DNA of 64,000 nucleotides from CAZNGF01 sp964572855 (lineage in GTDB: Bacteria; Bipolaricaulota; Bipolaricaulia; RBG-16-55-9; JAJCYT01). The notes below the pieces were generated by a model. It was given only the letters and a program-made list of their open reading frames with translations, did not search any database and was not told the DNA's origin. The stretch's first letter is position 1; every line of letters starts with the position of its first letter. Location: NCBI GenBank assembly GCA_964572855.1, contig CAZNGF010000002.1, positions 1 through 64,000 on the forward strand, read 5' to 3'. Below are positions 52,641-61,595 of this stretch, one piece after another. The position numbers and the translations under genes were made by a program.

Positions 52641-53398
52641 AATCCCCCCCCGCCGTGGCCCACGATGTACTTGACCACCTCGTCTAAAGAAGTGGCCGCG
52701 GCGGCCAGGTCGGCCACCTTCTCGCCCTTGCGCAGCACGACGACCCGGTCGGCAATGGAGAGTACCTCCTGCAGCGTGTGACTGATGTAGACCACCGCGA
52801 TGTCTCGCTGCTTGAGCGCCTGGGTCAGTGCGAGCACGTTCTCGACCTCGCGCACGGCCAAGGCAGCCGTAGGCTCGTCCAGGATGACGAGCTTGGGATC
52901 GGTATAGAGCGCGCGGCTGATGGCCACGCTCTGGCGCTGCCCACCCGAGAGCCAACCCACCTCGGCCTGCAGCGAGGGCAGGGTCAGGCCCACCTCGCGC
53001 AGCAGCGTCTCGGCCTCTTGGGCCATGCGGCGCTTGTTTAGCACCTTGATGGGGCCGACGCCGAGGCGCAGCAGCTCGCGCCCGAGGAAGATGTTGCCCG
53101 GCACGTCGAGCGTGTCGACCAGGGCCAGGTCCTGATAGACCGTCTCGATCCCGAGCTCCTTGGCCGCCCGCGGCGTGTTGAGCGCCACTTCGCGCCCCTC
53201 AAAGCGGATCGTGCCCCCGTCGGGCTGGTAGGCCCCGGCCATCACCTTGATGAGCGTGGACTTGCCCGCGCCGTTGTCGCCCACCAGGCCCACGATCTCG
53301 CCCCGCTCCAAGTGCACGTTCACTTGGTTGAGCGCCACCACGCCGCCGAAGCGCTTGGTGATGCCCGCCAGCTCGATCAGCGGCGCCCCCTGGCCCAC
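52637..53398 (-). CDS. sugar ABC ATPase with a single nucleotide-binding domain (FrcA-like)
   Basis: 253 aa. The start is taken as a GTG at 53396-53398, with GGGGTGGG about 9 bases upstream; a TTG two codons earlier is also possible. Walker A GDNGAGKSTLIK, signature LSGGQRQSVAISRAL, Walker B LVILDEPTAAL and H-loop VVYISHTLQEV. Unlike RbsA (two fused domains, about 500 aa) it has only one domain, as in FrcA-type fructose/ribose systems. The interface with two copies would give a homodimer. Confidence 0.92.
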   Translation of the reverse strand: MGQGAPLIELAGITKRFGGVVALNQVNVHLERGEIVGLVGDNGAGKSTLIKVMAGAYQPDGGTIRFEGREVALNTPRAAKELGIETVYQDLALVDTLDVPGNIFLGRELLRLGVGPIKVLNKRRMAQEAETLLREVGLTLPSLQAEVGWLSGGQRQSVAISRALYTDPKLVILDEPTAALAVREVENVLALTQALKQRDIAVVYISHTLQEVLSIADRVVVLRKGEKVADLAAAATSLDEVVKYIVGHGGGGL

Positions 53399-53400
53399 GC

Positions 53401-53796
53401 TCAAAATCCCACCCCGCACTCCAGGATCGCGTTGGCAAACGGCGTAGCCTCGCCCGTGCGCACGACGCCTTTGGCTTGGGCCAAGCGAGCCTTGAGCTCC
53501 TCGTGCGGCACCCGCTCCAGCGGCACGCCCTCGAACTGTTCCTGGACAAACGCCGCCAGTTCGCCGTTTTGCTCGGCCATCTCCTCGGCGACCGTCACCT
53601 TTTGGACCACCAGCTCGCATGCGAGCGCTTCCAGCACCGGCGCAAAGCCGGGCACCCCTGCTACCAGCGCCAGGTCCACACGCGCGACCCCGGCCGGGAT
53701 GGGCAGGCCGCAGTCGGCCACGACCAGCGTGTCGGTGTGTCCCAACTGGGCGATCAGGGCATTCAATTGGGGATGCAAGATCCCTTCTCGTTTCAT
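53401..53796 (-). CDS. rbsD: D-ribose pyranase
   Basis: 131 aa. MKREGILHPQLNALIAQLGH, VVADCGLPIPAGV and DLALVAGVPGF are diagnostic of RbsD, which converts ribopyranose to ribofuranose for ribokinase. ATG follows AAGGGAGAG and the rbsK stop. Confidence 0.96.
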   Translation of the reverse strand: MKREGILHPQLNALIAQLGHTDTLVVADCGLPIPAGVARVDLALVAGVPGFAPVLEALACELVVQKVTVAEEMAEQNGELAAFVQEQFEGVPLERVPHEELKARLAQAKGVVRTGEATPFANAILECGVGF

Positions 53797-54741
53797 TCAC
53801 TCTCCCTTCGTTGCGGTGCCCGCCGCCTTGCGAACAAACGCCTCGACGGCCTGGCGCGCAGGCATCGAGGGCTGGGCGCCGGCGCGCGTCACGCTCAAGG
53901 CGGCCACGGCGTGGGCGAACCCGACGGCCCCGTCCAGCGGCTGCCCTTCCAGCAAGGCGACCGCCAGCCCGCCGTTGAAGGCGTCGCCGGCCGCGGTCGT
54001 GTCCACGGCGTCGACGCGGTAGCCGGGCACGTGCCGAAACCCGCCATCGTCCAACAGGTAGGCACCGCGCGCGCCCGCCTTGCACACGACGGCCCCGGCC
54101 CCGCTGGACGCGCGCAGCGCGCGGCACGCCCGCTCCAGCGCGGCATCCGTGTCGGCGGCCTCCCCTGTCAGGAGTTCCAGTTCATGTTCGTTGGGCGTGA
54201 GCAGGGACAGCCGTTCCGTAGGCAGCGCGCTCAGGTCGGCGGCGGGCGCGGGATCGAGCATGACACGGGGACGCGAGGCCGGGAGGCGTTCCAGCAAGTG
54301 CGTCATGGCCGCCAGCGGGACCTCCAACTGGAGCAGCAACCAGTCCGCGCGTTCTACGGCCGGCAGAACCCGGTCGACGTAGTCCGCGTCGACCCGGCCG
54401 TTGGCGCCGGCGTGGACCCCGATCATGTTCTCGCCGGCGTCGTCCACCCAGATCGAGGCCGTCCCGGTGGGCGCGTCGTCGCAGTAGCGCAGGTCGTCGG
54501 CCCGGACGTTGGCCCCCTGCAATGAATCGAGCAAGCGCGGCGCCAGGTCGTCCCGGCCGAGCGCGCCGTACATGGCCACCGGCGCGCCGAGCCGGCCACA
54601 AGCCACGGCCTGGTTGGCCCCCTTGCCGCCCGCGTGGATCTGGAACGCCCGCGCTTGCAGGGTCTGCCCCGGCCGCGGGAAGGTCGCGACCCGCGTGACC
54701 AGGTCGGCGTTGAGGCTGCCCAGCACCGCCAGGCCGCTCAT
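53797..54741 (-). CDS. rbsK: ribokinase
   Basis: 314 aa PfkB-family kinase: VLGSLNADLV, HAGGKGANQAVACGRLGA (substrate loop), and VDTTAAGDAFNGGLAVAL (catalytic Asp and anion hole). Phosphorylates ribose to ribose 5-phosphate, the substrate of the RpiB domain and of prs. ATG overlaps the rbsR stop. Confidence 0.95.
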   Translation of the reverse strand: MSGLAVLGSLNADLVTRVATFPRPGQTLQARAFQIHAGGKGANQAVACGRLGAPVAMYGALGRDDLAPRLLDSLQGANVRADDLRYCDDAPTGTASIWVDDAGENMIGVHAGANGRVDADYVDRVLPAVERADWLLLQLEVPLAAMTHLLERLPASRPRVMLDPAPAADLSALPTERLSLLTPNEHELELLTGEAADTDAALERACRALRASSGAGAVVCKAGARGAYLLDDGGFRHVPGYRVDAVDTTAAGDAFNGGLAVALLEGQPLDGAVGFAHAVAALSVTRAGAQPSMPARQAVEAFVRKAAGTATKGE

Positions 54742-55778
54742 GGTTGCCTCCGGGTCGATTCGCCCTCGACCAGCTGCGAGGGAACGGTCACCTTGGCGGG
54801 CGCCGCCTCGCCGTCGGACAGCGAACGCACGAGCAGGGTCATTGCCTCCCAGCCGATGTCGTAGGCGGGGATTTCCACCGTGGTCAGGCGCGGCTTGGTC
54901 CAGTCCGACATCGGGATGTGGTCGAAGCCCGCCAGGCCGACGTCCGCGGGCAGGCTGACCCCGCTGTCCTCCAGGGCCCGCTTGGCTCCCAGCGCCATCA
55001 GGTCGTTGGCCGCCACCACCGCGCCGGGCAACCTCGCGGTTCCCAAGAGTTCCACCGCCTCGTAACCGCTCTCAAACGTGTAGTCGCACTGTTCCAGCGT
55101 GACGACCTCAAGCGGCACGCCTGCGCCCTCGATGACGTCACGAAAACCGGCCAGCCGCTCGCGCGCCGTGCTGACCTGTTCCGGACCGGCCAGAAACACA
55201 AACGAGCGATAGCCCAGTCCCAGCAGGTGCTCGGCCAGCAGCCGGCCGTCCTGTTCGCTGTCGCTCAGCACGGTGGACACCGCCGGGTGCTCCAGGCGCC
55301 GGTCCGCGGCCACCAGCGGGATGCTGCGCTGGAGCAGTTTGGCTAGCGGGTCGCTGGCGCCGTGCGTGGAGACCGTGGTGAGCACGACCCCTTCCACGCG
55401 TTCGTAGCGCAGCAGGTCGAGGTAGTCGTCCTCGGTCTCCAGGTCGTTGTTGGTGTCGCAAATGAGCGCGCTGTAGCCCTGCGAGCGGGCGGCGTTTTCG
55501 CAGCCGCGCACCAGGAGGCAGAAGAAGGGGTTGGAGATGTCGGGGACGACGATGCCCACCACGCCCGTCTTCTGGTTCTTGAGCGTGCGCGCGGACTTGT
55601 GGGGAAGATAACCCGTCTTTTCGATGGCGTCCAACACCCGCTGGCGCACGGGTTCGCCCACCGGAGCGCTACCGTTGATGACGCGGGACACGGTGGAAAT
55701 CGACACGCCGGACTTGCGGGCCACGTCGTGGATGGTCGCGTTGGGCAGCAGTTCGGGTTTTTGTTCGGTTCGGTTCAT
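54738..55778 (-). CDS. rbsR: LacI-family repressor of the ribose operon
   Basis: 346 aa from ATG 55776-55778; an upstream in-frame ATG at 55800-55802 lies within the operator palindrome and is unlikely. DNA-binding HTH: ATIHDVARKSGVSISTVSRVINGSAPV with hinge helix HKSARTLKNQK. C-terminal sugar-binding core of RbsB/PurR type. First gene of the operon, so it is autoregulated through the adjacent palindrome. Confidence 0.93.
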   Translation of the reverse strand: MNRTEQKPELLPNATIHDVARKSGVSISTVSRVINGSAPVGEPVRQRVLDAIEKTGYLPHKSARTLKNQKTGVVGIVVPDISNPFFCLLVRGCENAARSQGYSALICDTNNDLETEDDYLDLLRYERVEGVVLTTVSTHGASDPLAKLLQRSIPLVAADRRLEHPAVSTVLSDSEQDGRLLAEHLLGLGYRSFVFLAGPEQVSTARERLAGFRDVIEGAGVPLEVVTLEQCDYTFESGYEAVELLGTARLPGAVVAANDLMALGAKRALEDSGVSLPADVGLAGFDHIPMSDWTKPRLTTVEIPAYDIGWEAMTLLVRSLSDGEAAPAKVTVPSQLVEGESTRRQP

Positions 55779-55786
55779 GCGCCACC

Positions 55787-55802
55787 ATGAAAACGTTTTC
55801 AT
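55787..55802 (-). promoter_or_regulatory. LacI-family operator
   Basis: ATGAAAACGTTTTCAT is a perfect 16-bp palindrome with central CG, the LacI/CcpA-type pattern. It lies between the rbsR promoter (-10 at 55805-55810) and the rbsR ATG, at about +3 to +18, ideal for repression by blocking initiation. Confidence 0.9.
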
Positions 55803-55804
55803 TC

Positions 55805-55833
55805 AGACTAGCACATCTCTTTAAGCGTGTCAA
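55805..55833 (-). promoter_or_regulatory. ribose operon promoter
   Basis: Minus-strand TTGACA (55828-55833) and TAGTCT (55805-55810) with a 17-base spacer, immediately upstream of the operator. Confidence 0.8.
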
Positions 55834-56037
55834 TAGGGGCCACAGTGCCCAGGATCAATTCACACGCTACGGCGCTCGTGTGTGAAGGGCGTCTCTCACT
55901 GAACCATCCAGCAGCGGGGTCTGGGGCATCGGGTTCAAGACCGCCAACCGCGAGGCCAAGTAGGGGGCACCCCAGTCCGTTGGCAGCAGTAACACGCGCT
56001 GGCAATCCCTCCGTGCGCCGCCTACTCTGAAGGCCTC

Positions 56038-56826
56038 ATGCTCGCCACCAACCTCGTCCTCGGCGTCGCCGGCGCGCTCATCGGCACCATCGCCAGCATG
56101 ATCGGCGTGGGCGGCGGCATCCTCATGGTCCCGCTGCTCTCCTTCTTCTTCGTCGCCACCACGCAGGAAGCCGTCGGCACCTCCCTGGCCGCCGTCGTCG
56201 TTACCAGCCTGTTCAGCTCGCTCAATTACGGGAGAAAACGGGTCATCGAATACCGGCTCGCCTTCGGGCTCATGCCCACCGTCATCGCCGGCGCCTGGCT
56301 CGGCGCCTGGCTCACCCAGTTCGTCACCTCCGGCGGTCTCGCGCTCGCCTTCGGCGTTCTCCTCCTCTACCCCGCCGGCATGATGGTCACCGGCCGCGAG
56401 CCCAAGGAGATCGTCAAACTCTTCCGGCTCACCCTGCCCGATCCGGACCGAGGCTACAGCCCCGTCCGCGTCGTGCTCATCGGCACCGTCGCCGGCGTGG
56501 CCTCCGGCTTCTTCGGCGTCGGCAGCGGCATTCTCATGGTCCCGGCCATGACCCTCTTCCTCGGCGTCGACATGCTGGCCGCCGTGGCCACCAGCCTCTT
56601 GGTCATGGGCCCCTCCGCGCTCATCGCCTCGGCCCAGCACTGGGCGCTGGGGCACCTCCACGTCGAGCTCATGCTCCCCCTCGCCCTCGGCATCGTCGCC
56701 GGCGCCCAGCTCGGCCCCCGCCTGGCCATGCGCATCCCCCGCGCCCGCCTGCGCCAGGCTTTCGGCGCCGCCCTGCTCTATGCCGCCCTCAACATGATCT
56801 GGAAGGGGCTCTCCAATCTGGTCTGA
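56038..56826 (+). CDS. TauE/SafE family permease
   Basis: 262 aa, about eight membrane helices in two repeats: GALIGTIASMIGVGGGILMVP and, in the second half, GVASGFFGVGSGILMVP. Members export sulfite, sulfoacetate or other anions. Substrate unknown. Preceded by a 235-base spacer from rbsR that shows no other gene. CTGGCA-N18-TACTCT (56009-56032) may be its promoter. Confidence 0.88.
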   Translation: MLATNLVLGVAGALIGTIASMIGVGGGILMVPLLSFFFVATTQEAVGTSLAAVVVTSLFSSLNYGRKRVIEYRLAFGLMPTVIAGAWLGAWLTQFVTSGGLALAFGVLLLYPAGMMVTGREPKEIVKLFRLTLPDPDRGYSPVRVVLIGTVAGVASGFFGVGSGILMVPAMTLFLGVDMLAAVATSLLVMGPSALIASAQHWALGHLHVELMLPLALGIVAGAQLGPRLAMRIPRARLRQAFGAALLYAALNMIWKGLSNLV

Positions 56827-56952
56827 TCTCGGCCATCGACCTCGCTCATGGGTCAGAAACCCCATAACTTTCGCTTAACCGCATGGAAAGAAGAACGCCT
56901 GCCACAAAGGGAAACAAGCGCCGACATGCGCGGAAAATCGCTGACGGAAACC

Positions 56953-56981
56953 TTGACTAATAGGCGAAAACATGCTTAAAT
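56953..56981 (+). promoter_or_regulatory. promoter of the beta-propeller gene
   Basis: TTGACT at 56953-56958 and TTAAAT at 56976-56981, spacer 17, in an AT-rich leader of about 250 bases, 97 bases upstream of the ATG. The remainder of the leader shows no aptamer I recognise. Confidence 0.55.
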
Positions 56982-57077
56982 AAGTCGTTGAGCTAGGTCA
57001 CTGTAATGGGGGAGGTGATCAAGCGCGTTCACTCAATACACAACCGCAACAACCAAAAATCATGAGGAGGTTTAGCC

Positions 57078-58250
57078 ATGAGTCGAAGCGTTCGTTTCGT
57101 TGTGGCGTTTCTTCTAATTGTGGGAATCGCTATCGGATGGGGCAATCTGGCCGCAACTCAAAGCACGCTCACCCAAGTTTCCACCATCTCCGGATCGGAA
57201 TTCACCTGGATCTTCGCCACGGTCAAGGTTGAGGACATCGCCATGTGCCAAAACGGCACCGACGCCTGGGCCATCGGTATCGGCCCCGGAGCCTTCGATG
57301 ACGCCGTCTTGTTCAAGATCACCGGCGTCAACACCGCCAACCCGAGCGTCGATCAGGACTCCTTCATCGGCTTCCCCGATCCCTCGCTCGACGGTACCTT
57401 CCCCGCCGGCATGGGCCCCCGCGGCTACCCCGGCCTCGAAGTTGACACGGCCTGTCAAAACGCCTACTTCGGCAACTTCTTCGGCGACAGCGTCGTTCGG
57501 GTGAGCCTCACCACCGGCGAACTCGTCTGGCCCGAGGACTTCGACGCCGATCCCAGCACGGGGCTGTTCACCGAGGAGCAGCGCGTCCTCTCCGCCCCAG
57601 TCGACGTCAAGCTCAACGCGCCCGCCGACGACAAACTCCTGGTCAGCTCCGCCGACGGCGCCGCCGTCATGCTGGACGCCGCCACCGGCACCGAGCTGGC
57701 CAACATCAACACCGGCGGTGTGGGCCCCGGCAGCATCGTCACCTTCGCCAACGACTGGGGCGCCGTGCTCCAGAACGACCAGACCATCGCCTGCATCGAC
57801 TTTGTGGACAACTCGGTCAGCACCGTCACCGGCCTCGGCAACAACCCCTTTATGGGCGTTGCCACCGGCGACCGGGCCCAGTTCTACGTCTCCAACCAAG
57901 GCTCGAACTCGGTCAGCGTGCTCTCCGGCAGCGGCTGCGACAAGGCGGTCGTAAAGGAGATCGAGGTCGGCGCCTCCCCGCGCCACATCGCACTCTCGCC
58001 GGACGAGGCGTTCCTCTACGTCTCCAACTCCACGGACAACACCGTCAGCGTCATCGACACGGCCGCTTTCTCGGTCATCGAGACGCTCCAGGTCGTCACC
58101 GACGAGCCGGCGCCCGTGGGCATGTTGACGGTCTCCAACAACAACCGTTACCTCTACGTCTTCTGGGAGGGCGGCACCAAGGGCACGCCGGGGACGTTCC
58201 AGATCCAGGGGTTCGACACGAGCAAGCTCTATGGAGGCAGTCTGGACTGA
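57078..58250 (+). CDS. secreted YVTN-type beta-propeller protein
   Basis: 390 aa; ATG after GAGGAGG. Signal peptide residues 1-30. Repeated blades with SPDEAFLYVSNSTDNTVSVID, YVSNQGSNSVSVLSG and VEVGASPRHIAL-like signatures (VTDEPAPVGM near the end). Such propellers occur in surface proteins and quinohaemoprotein-like enzymes; no cofactor residues stand out. Next is a 127-base gap with two GC hairpins before the peptide importer. Confidence 0.8.
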   Translation: MSRSVRFVVAFLLIVGIAIGWGNLAATQSTLTQVSTISGSEFTWIFATVKVEDIAMCQNGTDAWAIGIGPGAFDDAVLFKITGVNTANPSVDQDSFIGFPDPSLDGTFPAGMGPRGYPGLEVDTACQNAYFGNFFGDSVVRVSLTTGELVWPEDFDADPSTGLFTEEQRVLSAPVDVKLNAPADDKLLVSSADGAAVMLDAATGTELANINTGGVGPGSIVTFANDWGAVLQNDQTIACIDFVDNSVSTVTGLGNNPFMGVATGDRAQFYVSNQGSNSVSVLSGSGCDKAVVKEIEVGASPRHIALSPDEAFLYVSNSTDNTVSVIDTAAFSVIETLQVVTDEPAPVGMLTVSNNNRYLYVFWEGGTKGTPGTFQIQGFDTSKLYGGSLD

Positions 58251-58377
58251 TCGCACACGATGTCAGAAGGCCGCCATGGGCGGTGACTGTGAAAACCACA
58301 TCCCTTGGGTCAGGAGCTTCCGAGGCCCCGTGATCCCAAGAACGAGATGACAAAACCATTTCAGGGAGGTTTAAGCC

Positions 58378-60288
58378 ATGCGCAAAGCTTTCTTTCGCTT
58401 CGGAGCACTTGGGCTCCTAACCCTGGTGTTGCTGTTGGGCGCCTTCAGCACGGTGGCGCAGCAGTCCGACGTGCTCACCATCGCCGTTCACGAGGACATG
58501 AAGGGCGCCACCAACTTCATCGCCAGCAACAACGGCCAGAACAACACCGTTTGGAATCGATACGTGCTCGGCGGCTCTCACATGAGCCTCTACGGCCTCA
58601 CGCCCGTCTCCAACCAGCCCTTCCCCCTGCTCGCCGCCGACTTCGCCTCGCCGTTCGAGCAGGAAGGCGACTTCTTCACCTCCACGGTCGAGCTGCTCCA
58701 GGGCGTGCAGTGGACCGACGGTACCGAGGTCACCGCCGACGACGTGGCCTTTTCCTACAACAACATGGTCCGCCCCGTCGAGGCCACCGGTCGACCACTC
58801 GCCCAGGAGTTGGGCGGTTCCTTCTCGCAGCAGATCGACGCCGCCTTCCTCGAACGGGTCGACGTTGTGGACGACCACACCGTCAAGTTCGTCTTGAAAG
58901 AGGTGCCGGGCTTCTCCATCTGGGAGTTCAACATGCTCCAGGCTTGGGTCTTTCAGAAGGCCTTCTGGGAGGACCGCTTCGAGCAGGCCTTCGCCTCCGA
59001 GGATCCCGTGCTCACCCTTTCTAGCTTCGAGGTGCTAGCCGAGGAGCCCATCAACGGCCCCTTTGCCTTCGTCGACCGTGAGCCGGGCGCCTTCGCCGAG
59101 GTCGGCGCCAACCCGAATTACTTCTTCAAGGGACGCATCCAGCGCGAATACAGCACGGGCGGCTACGAAGAGGTGCTGCCCGACGGCACGACGCGTTCCG
59201 TCGGCGACATCAGTGGCGAGCTCATCCTCGAGGTCGAGGAAGGTCCGTTCGTCGATTCGGTCGTCTACAGCCTGTTCGGCAGCCAGGGCGAGGCCGCCCA
59301 GGCCGTCATCGACGGGGTGGCCGACTTCCAGCTCAACAACCTGGGCTTCGGTTTGGCCAGCATCCGTGACTTCCAGAGCGCCGAGAACGTCGGCCTGGCC
59401 GAGAACCCCGACTCCGGCTTCTTCTACATGTCCTTCAACCTGCGCAAGGCGCCGTTCAACTACCTGGCCTTCCGCAAGGCCGTGCGCTGCGTGCTGGACA
59501 TCCAGGCCGTCGCCGAGCAGCAGCTCTCGGGCCAAGTCATCCCGGCCTACAGCACCGTGGCCCAGTCCCTGGGCTCCTGGCACGAAGACTTGCTCGCTGA
59601 CGAGGCCAACCGCGAAGCGGCCTGCATCGGCCTCAGCGAGCAGGACAAGATCGCGCGCGCGCGCCAAATGCTGACCGACGCCGGCTTCGAGTTCGATGGC
59701 AACCGCTTGGCCCGCGACCCGGAGGGCAACGCCATCCGGCAGCTTGAGCTCCTCCACCCCAACGCGGCCTACGACAACAACCGCAACATCTACGGCCTGC
59801 ACATCAACGACCGGCTCAACAAGCTCGGCATTCCGGTACGGGACGTGCCGGCCGGCTTCAACAACATCGTCACCCTCGTGTTCGCCCAGCAGGACTTCGA
59901 CATGTGGCAGCTGGGCTGGACCGGCGGTGTGGAGCCAACCTTCAACGTCGTCGACCTGTTCACCCTGGAAAACACGCAGCCAAACGGAAACGCGGCCCAG
60001 GGCGGCGTCTGCAGTCCCCGCGAGAACGCGGACAACGGCTGCCAGGACCGCTACGAGGAGCTGGCCAACCAGTTCAAGGCGGCCACCTCCGTCGAGGAGG
60101 CCATTCCGCTGGCCATCGAGATGCAGCAGGCCATCTTCGACAACGTGGCCTACATCCCCACGCACAACACGATCCAGTTCGACGCCTATCGTGCCGATCA
60201 ACTCGATTTCCAGGGTTTGGCAGAAGCCTCGCTGCTCAACGGCTTGCAATTCAACGACGGCTATCGCGAGTTCGTCCGCCTCAAGTAG
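58378..60288 (+). CDS. peptide/oligosaccharide-type ABC substrate-binding protein (SBP_bac_5)
   Basis: 636 aa, longer than the usual 520-560. Signal peptide residues 1-28; cluster C fold with WNRYVLGGSHMSLYGLT, TDGTEVTADDVAFSYNNM, and RKAPFNYLAFRKAVRCVLD near residue 360. Residues 235-310 form an insertion. Start of the dpp-like operon; separated from permeases by a terminator and a second promoter. Confidence 0.92.
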   Translation: MRKAFFRFGALGLLTLVLLLGAFSTVAQQSDVLTIAVHEDMKGATNFIASNNGQNNTVWNRYVLGGSHMSLYGLTPVSNQPFPLLAADFASPFEQEGDFFTSTVELLQGVQWTDGTEVTADDVAFSYNNMVRPVEATGRPLAQELGGSFSQQIDAAFLERVDVVDDHTVKFVLKEVPGFSIWEFNMLQAWVFQKAFWEDRFEQAFASEDPVLTLSSFEVLAEEPINGPFAFVDREPGAFAEVGANPNYFFKGRIQREYSTGGYEEVLPDGTTRSVGDISGELILEVEEGPFVDSVVYSLFGSQGEAAQAVIDGVADFQLNNLGFGLASIRDFQSAENVGLAENPDSGFFYMSFNLRKAPFNYLAFRKAVRCVLDIQAVAEQQLSGQVIPAYSTVAQSLGSWHEDLLADEANREAACIGLSEQDKIARARQMLTDAGFEFDGNRLARDPEGNAIRQLELLHPNAAYDNNRNIYGLHINDRLNKLGIPVRDVPAGFNNIVTLVFAQQDFDMWQLGWTGGVEPTFNVVDLFTLENTQPNGNAAQGGVCSPRENADNGCQDRYEELANQFKAATSVEEAIPLAIEMQQAIFDNVAYIPTHNTIQFDAYRADQLDFQGLAEASLLNGLQFNDGYREFVRLK

Positions 60289-60322
60289 AGGGCGTATCAT
60301 GACGCGGAGATCGCGTTGACAA

Positions 60323-60360
60323 GGGGAGGAGGGGGTCTCATCTCCCTCCTCCCCGCTTTG
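60323..60360 (+). terminator. terminator/attenuator after the binding protein
   Basis: 11-bp stem GGGGAGGAGGG / CCCTCCTCCCC (60323-60333 with 60344-60354), then GCTTTG. Limits read-through into the permeases, as in the Liv locus. Confidence 0.65.
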
Positions 60361-60385
60361 AAAAGGGTTCGCGCCCGCATACAAT
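60358..60385 (+). promoter_or_regulatory. internal promoter for the peptide permease genes
   Basis: TTGAAA at 60358-60363 and TACAAT at 60380-60385, spacer 16, 40 bases before the permease start. Confidence 0.55.
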
Positions 60386-60424
60386 GGCTCCTCGACCGCA
60401 AAGTGAACGGGCCGGTGATCCGCT

Positions 60425-61582
60425 TTGAGAAAGTACTTGGCCAAACGCGTGCTGCAGATGGTGTTGACGCTGTTCGTCTTCATGACCATCGTCTTCCTCA
60501 TCCTGCAAGCCCAACCCGGCGACATCTCTAACATCTACCTGGCCAGCCCCAACATCCCGCCCGAGGCCAAACAGGCCCTGCAGGAGCGCCTCGGGTTAGA
60601 TCAGCCGCTGCACATCCAGTACTTGAACTACCTCAGAAACGTGCTCACGGGCAACCTCGGCGTCTCCTTCAGCGATTACCCACGGCCCGTCTGGGACATC
60701 ATCGTCGAACGCCTGCCACGCACGTTCGTCCTGTTCATGGTCGCCACGCTCACCTACTACTTTTTCGGGTTCAAGCTCGGCAAACTCATCGCCTGGCGCC
60801 GCGGCGGCGTGATCGACTATGGGGCCACCATCAGCGGCGTGATCCTGTTCACGGCCTACACGCCCTGGTTCGCCCTGCTCTTGCTCTGGATTTTCTCCAG
60901 CAAGCTCGGCTGGTTCCCGCGCGGCAAGTTCCTGGATCCGTTGCTCTGGCGCCACTTCGACATCAGCGCCAACTCGGTATTCGGCCTCATTATCACGATC
61001 GGTCTCGCCATCTTCGCGCTGCTCACCGCCATCTACATCGCCCAGCGCAAGCTCCGGCTTCGCCCGCTCACCAAGATCGGCCTCAACCTGCTCAGCGTGG
61101 CCATCATCCTGGCCGTGCTCGTCCCGCTCGCGCTTCAGACCGACATCGGCACCCTCGCGCTCGACATCCTCTGGCACTTGGTCTTGCCCGTGACCACCAT
61201 CCTCCTCATTGGCTTCGGCGGCGCCATGCTCATCATGCGCGACAGCATGCTCGACGTCATCAAGGAGGACTACGTCCTGGCCGCGCGCGCCAAGGGCTTG
61301 CCCAGCAAGGTGGTCCGCGACCGGCACGCCGCGCGCAACGCCCTGCTGCCCGTGCTCACCAGCTTCGTGCTCGCCCTCGCCTTCACCGTGGACGGCGGGA
61401 TTATCACCGAGACCGTGTTCTCATGGCCTGGCATGGGCCTCACCCTCATCAACGCCGTCGGAAACCAGGACATCCCCCTAGCGGTGGGTGTTTTCGTGTT
61501 CACGGGGATCTTCGCACTCATCGCGCACTTGATCGCCGACGTGCTCTACGCTTACTTGGATCCCCGCATCCGCTACGATTAG
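60425..61582 (+). CDS. DppB/OppB-type ABC permease with extra membrane segments
   Basis: 385 aa from a TTG at 60425. DppB core (YLAKRVLQMVLTLFVFMTIV, PIHIQYLNYLRNVLTGNLGVSF-like LHIQYLNYLRNVLTGNLG, EAA loop DYVLAARAKGLPSKVVRDRHAARNALLPV). Between residues 175 and 255 are two additional hydrophobic helices (FGLIITIGLAIFALLTAIYI; LNLLSVAIILAVLVPLAL), making it about 60 residues longer than typical. Confidence 0.92.
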   Translation: MRKYLAKRVLQMVLTLFVFMTIVFLILQAQPGDISNIYLASPNIPPEAKQALQERLGLDQPLHIQYLNYLRNVLTGNLGVSFSDYPRPVWDIIVERLPRTFVLFMVATLTYYFFGFKLGKLIAWRRGGVIDYGATISGVILFTAYTPWFALLLLWIFSSKLGWFPRGKFLDPLLWRHFDISANSVFGLIITIGLAIFALLTAIYIAQRKLRLRPLTKIGLNLLSVAIILAVLVPLALQTDIGTLALDILWHLVLPVTTILLIGFGGAMLIMRDSMLDVIKEDYVLAARAKGLPSKVVRDRHAARNALLPVLTSFVLALAFTVDGGIITETVFSWPGMGLTLINAVGNQDIPLAVGVFVFTGIFALIAHLIADVLYAYLDPRIRYD

Positions 61583-61595
61583 GAGGAAATAGGCC

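Noticed and set aside
55800..55802. Upstream ATG of rbsR inside the palindrome
   Set aside because: The start codon would be within the operator and adds eight residues before the normal LacI N-terminus; the next ATG is better placed.
57000..57077. Possible aptamer in the long leader of the beta-propeller gene
   Set aside because: The AT-rich leader shows no known riboswitch motif or stable conserved-looking fold beyond the promoter and SD.
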